Shown in pieces: positions 52,476-63,100 of a DNA stretch of 64,000 nucleotides. Location: contig CP031740.1 in the NCBI GenBank assembly GCA_022701275.1, positions 5,841,001 through 5,905,000 of the forward strand, in the 5' to 3' direction. The notes beneath the pieces are model-generated. The model was not told the DNA's origin. It did not search any database and worked only from the letters and a program-made list of their open reading frames with translations. Both the position numbers and the translations under genes were made by a program. This stretch comes from Microcoleus vaginatus PCC 9802. Lineage in GTDB: Bacteria; Cyanobacteriota; Cyanobacteriia; Cyanobacteriales; Microcoleaceae. Positions within the stretch are counted from its first letter, which is position 1. Each line of letters begins with the position of its first letter.

Positions 52476-54119
52476 TTACCACTCATCCTTTCGTTTGTTG
52501 CTGTGGGTTTCCCAATCGTCGTCTTGCGGCCGCTGATACAATGCTTCTGGTTCTATTTCTGATTCCAATTCGGCTGACATTTCTAATTCTGGTTCCGATT
52601 CTTGCTGATAAATATTCAGAGGTTCGACAACGCGGGCGATCGCATCTTTGACAAATGCTTTGACAAACTCGTCTTTCCTATTTAACTGAAACTGCCTTTG
52701 CACGACTTCGGCGATGCCGCCGTCGCCCCAATCTTGGTCATGGCGGAAATATTCAATAAAACTTTTACCGGCAATTCTGGTTAAATAAGCCGCACTCACT
52801 GCTTGAATTGCTTTGCCCAGTACAAACCCGGCTACGCTTAACTGCAGCGCCCTTGACACTACTTGAATTACGCCTTCAACTATTCCCAAACTTGCTAGGG
52901 TTTTTGCTAGAGACAATGCCAATTCTTTCGCGCGATCGATATTTAATTCGCAGCCGTAAATTTTGGCAATTTCTACTACCATTTGAGCGTTAACTGCTGC
53001 TGTCGCTAACAAATCCACCACTGGCAAAGGCGTTACGGCAATTACTCCGGCTCCGATCCACTGAAATCGCTCTACTGCCTTATCCGCTTGCCGCCTTCTT
53101 TGAGCATCAATTAACTTGCGCGCTTGGTCTCCCAAGTGCTGAGATTGCAGCAAAATATTGTCCGCAATTAAGTCTTCGCCTTCAGCTCGCAAAATCGCAG
53201 CGACGCGCCGAATTAATGGCATAATATCCGGGTCTGGCTGAAAAATTGTGCCGTCTTCTAGTACAACTTTTTGCGGATTGGCGCTAATGGCTACTACATC
53301 CATTGCTGATACAAAACCTTTGACTCGCTGCCGCAGCCGATCGAGAATTTCATCTCTGTCGGTGTCGGGATAAAGGTCAACTTTATTGAAAACCACGATC
53401 GACCTTTTGCCAATTTCCGCCAAAGTCCGCAGCGGTTCGTACTCGGATTTTCGCAAATCGCCGTCCAAAACAAATAAGATCAAATCTGCCCTCGCCGCCA
53501 ACTGCCTCGCCAATTCTTCTCTGTAAGTCCCCGCTACTCCCGCTTCCAAGATGCCTGGGGTATCAGTAATTGCTAATTCTCGATCAATTCCTTTCAATTT
53601 CAGAGTGTAAGTTTCCCCAACTTCGGTAGTTCCCATCGGCGCGCCCACCTGTCCCGCCATCCGCCCCACCAGCGCATTCACAGCGGAAGTTTTGCCCGCA
53701 GAACCGGTGCCGAAAACAACTACTCGAACGCTGCCCCGAGCCATGCTAGCTTCAATTTCGCGGGCTCTCAACAGCAAAGCTTGCCGCGCTACTTCATCTT
53801 GAATGCGATCGACTTGTTGCCTGATTGCTTTGAGATTTTCGGAAGCTGCTTCACTTTTGACAACAGGAACCTTCGGAGTAATCGGCCGTTTTCCCTTAAC
53901 TTTCTGAGGGCGTTGCAGCAGCCTAAAATAGTAAACCAGTGCAAAAATTAGGGTTCCCAAAAGTACAATTATCAGGAAAATCAGCAAATTAGCCAGCAGC
54001 GGAGAAGCAGACCACGCAACTTGACTGTAAAGCCCTGTTAAGGAACTCACCAGCCCAATAATCAGCCCCAGGGCGAGGCAGAAAGCAGCAATTAAGGTTA
54101 ACAGGCGCGGCAAAGGCAT
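52476..54119 (-). CDS. membrane-associated GTPase with DUF697 domain
   Basis: A 547-residue protein. Two N-terminal membrane helices (about 5-30 and 40-66) precede a GTPase domain: G1 GTGSAGKTS (137-145), a threonine G2 near GTTEVGET, G3 DTPG (186-189) and G4 NKVD (245-248). Residues 330-480 form the DUF697 helical region (WIGAGVIAVTPLPVVDLLA and related hydrophobic helices) likely to contact a membrane. The C-terminus is acidic. Similar proteins occur across cyanobacteria without a known role; membrane remodelling or transport is inference. It follows the PRK-like gene direction but with a 236-bp gap. Confidence 0.85.
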   Translation of the reverse strand: MPLPRLLTLIAAFCLALGLIIGLVSSLTGLYSQVAWSASPLLANLLIFLIIVLLGTLIFALVYYFRLLQRPQKVKGKRPITPKVPVVKSEAASENLKAIRQQVDRIQDEVARQALLLRAREIEASMARGSVRVVVFGTGSAGKTSAVNALVGRMAGQVGAPMGTTEVGETYTLKLKGIDRELAITDTPGILEAGVAGTYREELARQLAARADLILFVLDGDLRKSEYEPLRTLAEIGKRSIVVFNKVDLYPDTDRDEILDRLRQRVKGFVSAMDVVAISANPQKVVLEDGTIFQPDPDIMPLIRRVAAILRAEGEDLIADNILLQSQHLGDQARKLIDAQRRRQADKAVERFQWIGAGVIAVTPLPVVDLLATAAVNAQMVVEIAKIYGCELNIDRAKELALSLAKTLASLGIVEGVIQVVSRALQLSVAGFVLGKAIQAVSAAYLTRIAGKSFIEYFRHDQDWGDGGIAEVVQRQFQLNRKDEFVKAFVKDAIARVVEPLNIYQQESEPELEMSAELESEIEPEALYQRPQDDDWETHSNKRKDEW

Positions 54120-54187
54120 GAGGGGAGTGGCAAATAAAAGGGTTATGCTTTGATTTTTACATTACGCCGATAGTCATCAGTCATTGC

Positions 54188-54257
54188 AAATCTAAAATCT
54201 AAAATCTAAAATCTCAAATGGCGAAGCGCCCGTTAGCGAAGCCCTCGAAGAGGATCG
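54188..54257. repeat. heptamers plus 30-bp dispersed repeat, copy 2
   Basis: Four AAATCTA units (54188-54215) are followed, 12 bp later, by GCCCGTTAGCGAAGCCCTCG continuing to AAGAGGATCG (54228-54257), the reverse complement of 27886-27915 with one mismatch. Confidence 0.7.
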
Positions 54258-54427
54258 TACTACGCGAACCCGCAAATCCCGATTCTGTGCGACTGCGGGC
54301 GCGATTTGCGGGGTTTTAGTGGTAGCGGGTGCAGATGGAGTGCGATCGCGCCGGAGTCTGCAATTGTAGCTTGCACGAGAACTGAGTAAGTCGGTGGGAA
54401 AATTCGCCACCAGTATGTAACAAAAGA

Positions 54428-54598
54428 TTAAGTAAGGTGATTCGAGTTAAATTTAATAGGTTGTGTAAGGTTGTGTACGGTTTTTTCTTTACCTTCTACC
54501 CCATGAATTACCGCAGAAGCAAGCTCTAATTCGGAGTCAAATATTTGTCCTGCTCGTTCATCTTTTTTGATGTGTTGCCATTCCCAGGCAAAGCAAAT
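54428..54598 (-). pseudogene. possible gene remnant, family unknown
   Basis: Between two stops the minus strand reads ICFAWEWQHIKKDERAGQIF, DSELELASAVIHGVEGKEKT and ends FNSNHLT. The composition is protein-like and not repeat-derived. There is no start codon or ribosome site. It looks like the C-terminal scrap of a larger gene, which I cannot name. Confidence 0.3.
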
Positions 54599-54610
54599 TT
54601 ATTCCTTCTC

Positions 54611-54775
54611 ATATCAATTCCGGCTGGGCCGGAATGATATCAAATCCGCGCTTCATCGTCGGGCGTAAAGTCGAATCAAGCTGTCAACAAATAATTCGCG
54701 CAATTTTCAGTTTTTTGACTCACAGTCAACAGTCAACAGTCAACAGTCAACAATGATTCCGGTGCAACCGGAATC
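54611..54775. repeat. two related palindromes and a CAGTCAA heptamer array
   Basis: Palindrome 1 is at 54611-54640 and palindrome 2 at 54755-54775 (9-bp arms GATTCCGGT/ACCGGAATC around GCA). The CAGTCAA array (four units, 54723-54750) lies directly beside palindrome 2. All are within 215 bp of the operon's last stop codon and may also act in transcript ending. Confidence 0.6.
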
Positions 54776-54824
54776 GATATCATTCTCCATAACGATGCCA
54801 CCGGACTTCATATAAAAACTCATG

Positions 54825-55958
54825 CTAATTGCAGACAATCGGCAGAGTGAGATGTACCGTTGTTTCCTTTTGATAGATACTGGTAATTGAGAACTCTCCT
54901 CCTGCCAGTTCGACAATTTTCTGGACAATTTTTAAGCCGATACCGGTGCCCTGTTGCTCATACTTCTTGCGCTCAAACTGCATGAAGGCACCAATTTTAG
55001 CAATTTGCTCTTCTGTCATGCCCTGCCCCGAGTCTTGTACAGATAAATGCAGCATCTCCCCTACGACTTGACTACTAACTTTAATAGTTGTCTCTGGTGA
55101 GGAGAATTTCAGTGCATTATCAATTAATTCATGGAGCATCGTTGATAGATATCGCTCTGATAGAGCGATCTCGGCTTCCTCAAGAGTTAACACCAGATCG
55201 TTGCTACGGTTGACCTTCTGAGCCTGGTATGTCAACTCGGCTTCAATGGCGGAAGCTGAAAATTGAGTCCGGGCAGATTCGATCTTGTGCTGTTGACTTG
55301 CGGATAGTTCTAATCCTAAATAAATCAGGAATTTTTTCGTTAATGTTTCTAGGCGACGGGCAGAGTCATGTGCCCAGCCTAAGATCTCACGGATTTGGGC
55401 GAGCTCCATGTCTTCGAGCTCGTCCTTGAGCCACGCGATCGTGCCTAAGATGCCATTGAGGGGCGTATTCAGTTCGTGGGATAGAGTAGAAGCTAAGTTG
55501 CCACGCAGCTCATTGAGGGTGCTGTCCAAGAGATTGATGGTATTTTCTTGGATGTGGTATAAGTTCTGGATATTATCATACTGTTGCTTGATTCTGAGCA
55601 TTGAATGCACGCGAGCACGCAGTTCAATAGCATTTACAGGTTTACTGATGAAGTCGTCGGCTCCGGCAGTTAGACAGTTGGCAAGGTCTGATTTTGAGCT
55701 TAATGCTGTCACCATAATGATGGGAACGGCTTGCCATTTTGACATGGCTTTGATTTGCCGACAAATCTCGATGCCGTCTATTCCCGGCATCATCACATCC
55801 AGCAAAATAAGATCCGGATCAAATAGGTCGAGGGATGCGATCGCTTCTTGCCCGCTGGCAGCGTAATGCAATTGATAATCCTGCTCTGATAACAGGGTTT
55901 CAATCACATCAAAGTTATCCGGCTCATCATCAACAATTAAGAGAGAGAATTGAGACAT
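54825..55958 (-). CDS. receiver-histidine kinase protein, third gene of the signalling operon
   Basis: A 377-residue soluble protein. Residues 1-120 are a response-regulator receiver (LLIVDDEPDNFDVIETLLSE, phospho-acceptor Asp in LILLDVMMPGIDGIE, Lys in FISKPVNAIELRARV). Residues 150-377 are a transmitter: H-box TLSHELNTPLNGIL, then LIDNALKFSSP, VQDSGQGMTEEQI and GTGIGLKIVQ. All key residues are present. It would take a phosphoryl group on the receiver and tune its own kinase. I start at ATG 55958 (MSQFSLLIVDDEP), preceded by AGGGTGG. It follows the 56016 gene by 57 bp, and the two share a nearly identical receiver. Confidence 0.88.
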   Translation of the reverse strand: MSQFSLLIVDDEPDNFDVIETLLSEQDYQLHYAASGQEAIASLDLFDPDLILLDVMMPGIDGIEICRQIKAMSKWQAVPIIMVTALSSKSDLANCLTAGADDFISKPVNAIELRARVHSMLRIKQQYDNIQNLYHIQENTINLLDSTLNELRGNLASTLSHELNTPLNGILGTIAWLKDELEDMELAQIREILGWAHDSARRLETLTKKFLIYLGLELSASQQHKIESARTQFSASAIEAELTYQAQKVNRSNDLVLTLEEAEIALSERYLSTMLHELIDNALKFSSPETTIKVSSQVVGEMLHLSVQDSGQGMTEEQIAKIGAFMQFERKKYEQQGTGIGLKIVQKIVELAGGEFSITSIYQKETTVHLTLPIVCN

Positions 55959-56015
55959 AATTGCCACCCTTTCAATAAGGTAAAAAGTTTTATGAGTTGA
56001 TGTGATAGCCATCAG

Positions 56016-57092
56016 CTAGGCTGCCAAAGTGATTTCAAAAATGGCTCCTTGTGGTTGGTTACTTCTTACACAGATGTCACCCCCATGTGCCTCAACTACC
56101 ATTTTGCAGAAAGCTAAACCCAACCCTATTTGAGAGACATCCGACATCAGATTTCCAATCTCGTATTTCTCAAAAATCTTGTGCCGCAATGTATCAGGAA
56201 CACCCGGTCCCGAGTCTATAACCTGGATTTTGGCGTTGCCCGATGTGAGGAATTCTACATTCAGTATGATTGGACTATTGGGTGGGGAAAACTTAATGGC
56301 ATTCGAGAGGAGATTATCCAGCGTTCGATGTATCATCGTGGCATCAACCGAGACTTTCCTACTGTTTTTTTCTGGTAATTGAGCGACCAGCGACTGATTT
56401 TTTTTAGCAGCGATAGCTTCAAAGTTGGATATGGCAGAATTTACGAGATCGCACAGATAAACCTCTGTGTAATTGAGACGAGTTTTACCGGATTCTAGTA
56501 AAGCAATTTGCAATAAATCATCAATTAAGAGCTGTATTGCTTGTGCTGAAGAGTAAAGTCGAGCCAGTTGGGTTTGTTGTTTTTCTCTAGGATACTCTAT
56601 GCTTTTTAGGAGTTCCAAGCCAAGCAAGATACCAGCCAGGGGATTGCGTAAATCGTGGACTACCATTTTCACCATATCTTCCCGCAATTTTAGTAAGCTT
56701 TGCAGGTCGTCATACTGGTGCTTAATTCGCAGCATACAGTGAACTCTGGCACGTAGTTCAATAGCATTTACAGGTTTACTAATGAAGTCGTCAGCGCCGG
56801 CAGTCAGACAATGGGCAAGGTCAGATTTTGAGTTTAATGCTGTCACCATCATGATGGGAACGGCTTGCCATTTTGGCATGGCTTTGATTTGCCGACAAAC
56901 TTCGATGCCATCTATTCCTGGCATCATCACATCCAGCAAAATAATATCAGGCTCAAATATGTCGAGGGATGCGATCGCTTCTTGCCCGCTGGCAGCGTAA
57001 TGCAATTGATAGTCTTGCTCGCTCAAGAGGGTTTCAATTACATCAAAATTATTGGGATCGTCGTCAATGATTAAAACGGATGGTCTGTTCAC
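56016..57092 (-). CDS. receiver-histidine kinase protein, second gene of the signalling operon
   Basis: A 358-residue protein with a receiver (residues 1-120; LIIDDDPNNFDVIETLLSEQ, Asp in IILLDVMMPGIDGIE, FISKPVNAIELRARV) and a histidine kinase with H-box MVVHDLRNPLAGILLGLELL, LSNAIKFSPP, VIDSGPGVPDTLR and IGLGLAFCKMVV. The H-box differs from that of the next gene (HDLRNP versus HELNTP), while the receivers are about 90% alike in DNA. It begins 9 bp after the stop of the giant hybrid kinase, so transcription and perhaps translation are coupled. A role between the giant kinase and the third gene in a phosphorelay is inference. Confidence 0.88.
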   Translation of the reverse strand: MNRPSVLIIDDDPNNFDVIETLLSEQDYQLHYAASGQEAIASLDIFEPDIILLDVMMPGIDGIEVCRQIKAMPKWQAVPIMMVTALNSKSDLAHCLTAGADDFISKPVNAIELRARVHCMLRIKHQYDDLQSLLKLREDMVKMVVHDLRNPLAGILLGLELLKSIEYPREKQQTQLARLYSSAQAIQLLIDDLLQIALLESGKTRLNYTEVYLCDLVNSAISNFEAIAAKKNQSLVAQLPEKNSRKVSVDATMIHRTLDNLLSNAIKFSPPNSPIILNVEFLTSGNAKIQVIDSGPGVPDTLRHKIFEKYEIGNLMSDVSQIGLGLAFCKMVVEAHGGDICVRSNQPQGAIFEITLAA

Positions 57093-57101
57093 GGGTTATC
57101 T

Positions 57102-60100
57102 TTACTTAGAAGCTAAAAGTTGTTGAATAGTGCTTGCCAATTGCTTCAGCTTGACGGGTTTGGTGAGGTAATCATTGGCTCCGGCGGCAAGGCAACGATC
57201 GCGATCGCCCGTCATGGCTAAGGCAGTTAGGGCAATGATCGGCAGATCAACTAAGTTTGGATCGCTGCGAATACGCTGCATAGCTTCTAGACCATCCATA
57301 CCAGGCATTTGAATATCCATCAAAATTAGATTGGGGTTTTCAGACTTGGCCAGGGCGATCGCCTCTTCTCCATTCTTAGCCAAGAGAATGCGATAGCCTT
57401 TAGCTCTCAGGTAGCTCGAAATCGTAGTGATATTAGCTTCGTTGTCTTCTGCCAGCAAGATTAAGGGAGAGCCCCCCTCTTCGGGCTGGCTGGGTTCGAT
57501 GCGGGGCTCTGTTTGGGATTCCAGGTAAACAGAGGATGGCGCACAAGCAGTGCAGGGAAGGTCGATCGTGAAGCAACTTCCTACACCCACAGTGCTGGTG
57601 AGCCCCACCTGCCCGCCGTGGAGTTCGACAATGCGTTTCACCAGGGCAAGCCCCAAGCCAGTGCCTGTATATTGACGATTCAGCGCGCCATCGATTTGGA
57701 TAAAGGGCTGAAACAGTTTGTTGATATGTTCTGGGGCAATACCAATACCTGTATCGATGACGGCAATTCGCAGAGTCTCTTTGACCAAAAAATGGGGTGG
57801 GGAATCTGCAGAATCTGGGTCGGCAGGGCGCTGTTGACGGCTGACTTCTAGGGTTATGCGTCCTCCGTTAGGAGTGAATTTGACAGCGTTATTGAGCAGG
57901 TTGATCAAGACTTGGCGCATCCGCCGTTCATCAATTAATAAGTCGGGCAGATTGAGTGGCATTTGAATCTCTAGCTGGATGCGTTTTTGCAGGGCTTGTT
58001 GTTTGATAAATGCCAGACTGGATTGACAGAGATGATTGATTGAAACAGGGGTGCAATCGAGTTCCATTTGACCCGATTCAATTTTGGCGACATCCAAAAT
58101 GTCGTTGATTAACTCTAGTAAGTGAGAGCTACTGCGCTCGATGGTTTGTAAAGCTTTGATTTGTTGTTCGTTGACGATGCCAAAGACTTGCTCTTGTAGC
58201 CCCTCGCTCATGCCCAGAATGGCGTTAAGGGGGGTGCGGAGTTCGTGGCTCATGTTGGCGAGGAATTCGTCTTTGAGACGGGTAGCACGGGCGAGTTCTT
58301 CGTTAGAGGCTCCTAGTTGTTGGTTGCGCTCGGTGAGTTGCTGCTGGGCTTGTTGTCGTTCGGTGAGTTCTTGCTGCAACTGCTTAAATAGGCTAGCTTG
58401 TTGAATTGCGATCGCCAACTGGTTGGCAATTTGTTGCAGGAGTTGCGCTTCAGACTCTTGCCATACTCGTTGTTCTCGACAGGCATGGACGACTAAAACC
58501 CCCCACAGCTTCTTGGTTTGCCCTGGGGCAATCCATCTATGGCTTTCGCTGCTTCGGACTTCTTGCAGGATAGGTGCAACGATTTTGGACTGGACTTGAC
58601 CAACGCTTGCGTATTCCACCAAGCAATCAGTCCAGATATCGGTCATTACATTGGGGACGATGCGGGGCTTGCCCTGCCAGTACCGGTTGAGGATTTCTTG
58701 CGACCACCGTTCGTCCTCCCAGTGATGGTCTTTGAGCGCCGGGAACTCGCTCGACACAGCTTCTTCAACAATTTGACTTCTGCCATCCCCAAATAGCCGG
58801 AACACGATGATCCGATCGCCTTGCAAGATTTCTTTGACTTGCTGTGTCACAGCCGCCAAAATTTGGTTAATATCCAACGATTCGCGAATTTGCTGGGCGA
58901 TCGCTCCCAAAGTTCGCTGCCGTTGCAGTTGTAAAGCGATCACATTTTCTGTTTGCTTGCGGATAGCCAGTTCTGATTGTACCTGTTCGTAGAGGTAAGA
59001 TTGCTGAATTGCGATCGCTAATTGGTTAGCAATTTGTTTAAGTAAATTGATTTCCCAGTCTTGCCATTGGCGCGGACGATCACATTGATGAACAATCAGC
59101 AACCCCCAGAGGGTTTGATTCTGAATAATTGGAACTACGAGTTTGGCTCTGACCTCGATGTCTGCGAGGAATTCAACCAAGCAGGGTACGATTGACTCGT
59201 TTTCATCTTCGCTATCGTTGAGGGCATAAACTCTTCCTTGGATATAGCGTTCGTAGGTGTCTTCGGGGAAAACCTCTTCTGGGAAGAGGATATCCAGGAG
59301 CTTAAGCCTATTTGGCGAAACAGATTCAGCAATGGCAGCCCCCGTCCCTTCAGGAAAAACCCGATAAACCAGCGTTCGGTCTGATTGCAAGAGCTGATGG
59401 ATTTCCTCAACAGTGCTATTGAGAATCTCGTCCAGATTTAGAGACGATCGCATCCGTTTAGTAATCGCTCCCAGCAAACGTTCCTGTTTTGCTTGTTGTT
59501 GCAATTTCTGTTCGGCTTCTTTGCGATCTGTGATATCCTGAAACGTGCCTACCAGACCAATAACATTATCTGAGCAGTCTCGCAGGGGAGCCTTGTGGGT
59601 TTCGATAAATATTAGTTTACCATTGGGTAGGGTTAGCGTTTCTTCGATCCCTAATATAGCTTCACCCGTTTCCATTAACCGCCGATCCATCGCACAATAC
59701 TCGTTCGCCTCGACTTCTTCCTGGCAAATATCTAAATCTTTTTTACCTATACTTTCGGTCGTAGATGGCAAGCCTAGAGTTTGGGCAAACTGCTGATTGC
59801 ATCCTAAAAAAACCGACTCTCGATTCTTCCAAAACACGGCGAGCGGAATGGTATCGAGTACCGTTTGCAGAAACTGCTGAGATTCCTGCAAAGCCTTCTG
59901 GGCCTGTTTGCGCTCGCTGATGTCTACTAATACACAAATAGTTTGATCGTCTGAATCTGGGAGGAGTGCCACTCCGATCAGGACAGAAATCCGGCTGCCA
60001 TCCTTACGGTAGTATTCCTTTTCCCAGGGTTCGATCGCGCCATCCTGCATCACGCGCTCCATCGCTAAAACATCAGCGGGGAAATATTCGGGGGGGGTCA

Positions 60101-63100
60101 TGGCATCCCAATGAATTAGCCCCGCATCTAGTTCCTCCCGAGTGTAGCCAACCATCTGTAAGAAGCGATCGTTGGCATCGATAATGTTCCCCTGAAAATC
60201 GGCAAATATCATGCCGCTCACACTGGACTCAAACACCCGGCGGAAGCGGATTTCACTGCTTTCTCTTGCGATTTCAGCTTCTTTGCGATCGCTGATATCC
60301 GATAAAATTCCCTGGATGCTAATCAATTCCCCTTCAGCATTTATAACGGGTGTGGCGCTGCTTCTTACCCAGACATAATTGCCATCTCGGTGGCGGTGTC
60401 GGAACTCATAATCACTTGACTTTTTACCAGATTTGATATTTTCCCGATAATCAGTAACCACCAAAGAGCGATCGTCTGGATGCACCAGATATATAAACGA
60501 CTTACCAATCCATGCACTCTCGTCCCAGCCAAACATGGTCTTGAATTGCGGTGACACATAAGTGAGTATGCCATCGGGTTCACATGACCAGATCAAATCA
60601 TTAGCTCCTTCTACCAGTCGCCGGAATTTAGCTTCACTCTCTGCTAATTCGGCTTCGATCTGTTTGCGATCGCTGATATCGCGGCATACACAAATCAATA
60701 ATCCATTCTCTGTGAGGGTGAGGGACAGCCCTTCGGCAAAGGTAGAGCCATCTTTGCGGGTGCCGATCGCCTCTCCCTGCCAAGCGCGATCGCGTCCCAG
60801 CACCGGAAAGACTTCCCGCTCAAACCGTTCTAACTCCTCTGGGGAATACAAAAGTTGCCAGGTTTTGCCCAGCAGTTCTTGGGGATGTTCGTAGCCAAAC
60901 AGTTCTAGATGGGCTTGATTCAAATAGAGGTAGGTATCTCCTTGCATAATCGCAATGCCGTCGATCGCTGCCTCAATTGCCGCCAGTTGTATTTTTAGGG
61001 TTTCTTCGGTTTGTTTGACATCGCTAATATCGGCAAAATAGCCGATAATCTCGGTTGGGCAACCTTCTTCATCTCGCACCACGCGCAGCTCATCCCGTAG
61101 CCAAACGTAGTGACCATCGTGATGCAAAAATCGATATTCATGCTGATGAGTATTGTACTCAAAGAGAGCGGATAGATCTGCAAAAACTCTAGGGGCATCT
61201 TCTGGGTGAAGATGGTTAGCCCAGAAGCCAGATTCCGATAAAAATTCTTCTGGCTTGTAGCCCAAAATAGCTGACATATTTTTGCTCATGAAGGTTAATT
61301 CATAGTCGCCATAGGGCTTACAGCTATAGATCATCGCGGGACTGGATGCCAGAAGAAATTCGAGGCGTTCTTTCAACAGGCGATTTTCTCGCTCTGTCTG
61401 TTGGCGATGGGTGATGTCTTGGATCAGGGCCAGCGCATAGAGATGTCCATCATCACCCGATAGGACAGAGGTGGAAATGGAGATAGTGCGCCGCTGTCCA
61501 TCTTGACGCTGGATTTCCCTTTCCACAGCGATCGGCTGCATCTGTCTACAGTTGGCGATCGCCTGTTCTCGATCTTCTAGATTCGGGTACAAGGTTTGAT
61601 ACCACCCCAGACGGTTAATTTCTTCTAAGGTGTAACCCGTAATCGCTTGCATTTGCTGATTCCAGACTGTGAAGCGGACAAAGGGAAACTCCTCAACTTG
61701 ATGGAAAACGCACAGCCCTTCTGCCATGTTTTCTACAATTTGTTGACGGAAAGTATTTTCCTGCTGAAGCGTTGCTTCGGCCAACTTGCGATCGGTAATG
61801 TCGAAGCCAATGGCTAGATACTGAAAAGGTCGCCCTTGTTCGTCCAAAAAGGGGACGATGGTGGTGGCGACCCAGTACAGGCTACCGTTTTTTGCCAGAT
61901 TGCAAATTTCACCGCGCCAAATCTGACTGCTGTTAATGGTGCGCCACAAGTCTTGGAAAAAAGCAGGGGGATGATAGCCAGAGTTGACAAGGCGATGGGT
62001 TTGTCCGATCAGTCGATCGCGGGAGTAGCCAGAGACTACACAGAAGCGATCGTTGACGTAGGATATCACCCCTTCGCGATCGGTGATGACCACAATGGCA
62101 GACTGATCCAAGGCCTGTTTAAAGGCTGATAATTCTTGAATTAACTGCTGTCGTTGGAGTTCAGCCTGTTTGCGATCGCTAATATCAAAGTTGACCCCTA
62201 TCATGCTCTGGGGATTGCTTTGGGCATCTCGCACGACGACACCATAGGCTTTAATAAAGTGCAGGCTGCCATCGGGATGCACGATCCGATACTCGGTATC
62301 GTATTCTGCCTGTCCTAAGACGGCTTGGTGGAGCAATGTTTCGGTGGGGATGCGGTCATCGGGATGTAGCCTGTTTGCCCAAAAGTCGTAGACCTGACAG
62401 GCATCAGATGGTTTTGTCACAGCAAACAGTTCGTACATCCGCTCATCTCCAAGGATGGTATTCTGTCCAAGGTTCCATTCCCAAGAAGCGATCGCCCCAG
62501 ATTTGAGGGACAAGGCGAGGCGTTCCGATAGTTTTTGTAGTTCTGCTTCGGCTCGTTTGCGATCGCTAATATCTTTGGCGATGCCTAAAAAGCCGATAAT
62601 TTGCTGATGGACATCCTTGAGGGCGGTGATGGATAGCGACACAGGAAATCGAGAGCCATCTTTGCGGATATAGCTCCACTCTTCTTCGCTGACCAAGCCT
62701 TGGCGTGCTTTGGCAACAAAAACCTCAAAGCCGGGGGGAATATTTTGCCCTAGTTCGGCAGAGAGTGATGCTGCCCGGTCAATTACCTCATTTGCATCGT
62801 GGATGAGTGCGGGGGTAGCTTGACCGATGATTTCTTGAGCACTGTAACCCAGCATCCTTTCGCCTGCGGCATTCAAGGTCTGGATGATGCCACTTGGGTC
62901 ACTGGAGATGATGGAGTAATCAGCACAATCGAGGATGGCGCGTTGCAGGCTGTTGACTTGCCAAAGCTCTTGGGTGCGTTCTGCGACTTTGGTTTCTAGC
63001 TGTTGGTTGAGTTGCTGGAGTTTTTGTTCGGCTTGTTTGCGATCAGTAATGTCTGTAGTAGTTCCTACATAGCCGACTACTTGCCCGTCTGCATCCCGTT

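Larger units (their letters stand above)
54120..54824. other. intergenic region rich in repeats
   Basis: About 700 bp without an intact gene. It contains four AAATCTA heptamers (54188-54215), the second copy of the 30-bp dispersed repeat (54228-54257), a possible gene remnant (54428-54598), a palindrome ATATCAATTCCGG...CCGGAATGATAT (54611-54640), four CAGTCAA heptamers (54723-54750) and a second palindrome GATTCCGGTGCAACCGGAATC (54755-54775). The two palindromes share the ATTCCGG/CCGGAAT core. Confidence 0.6.
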
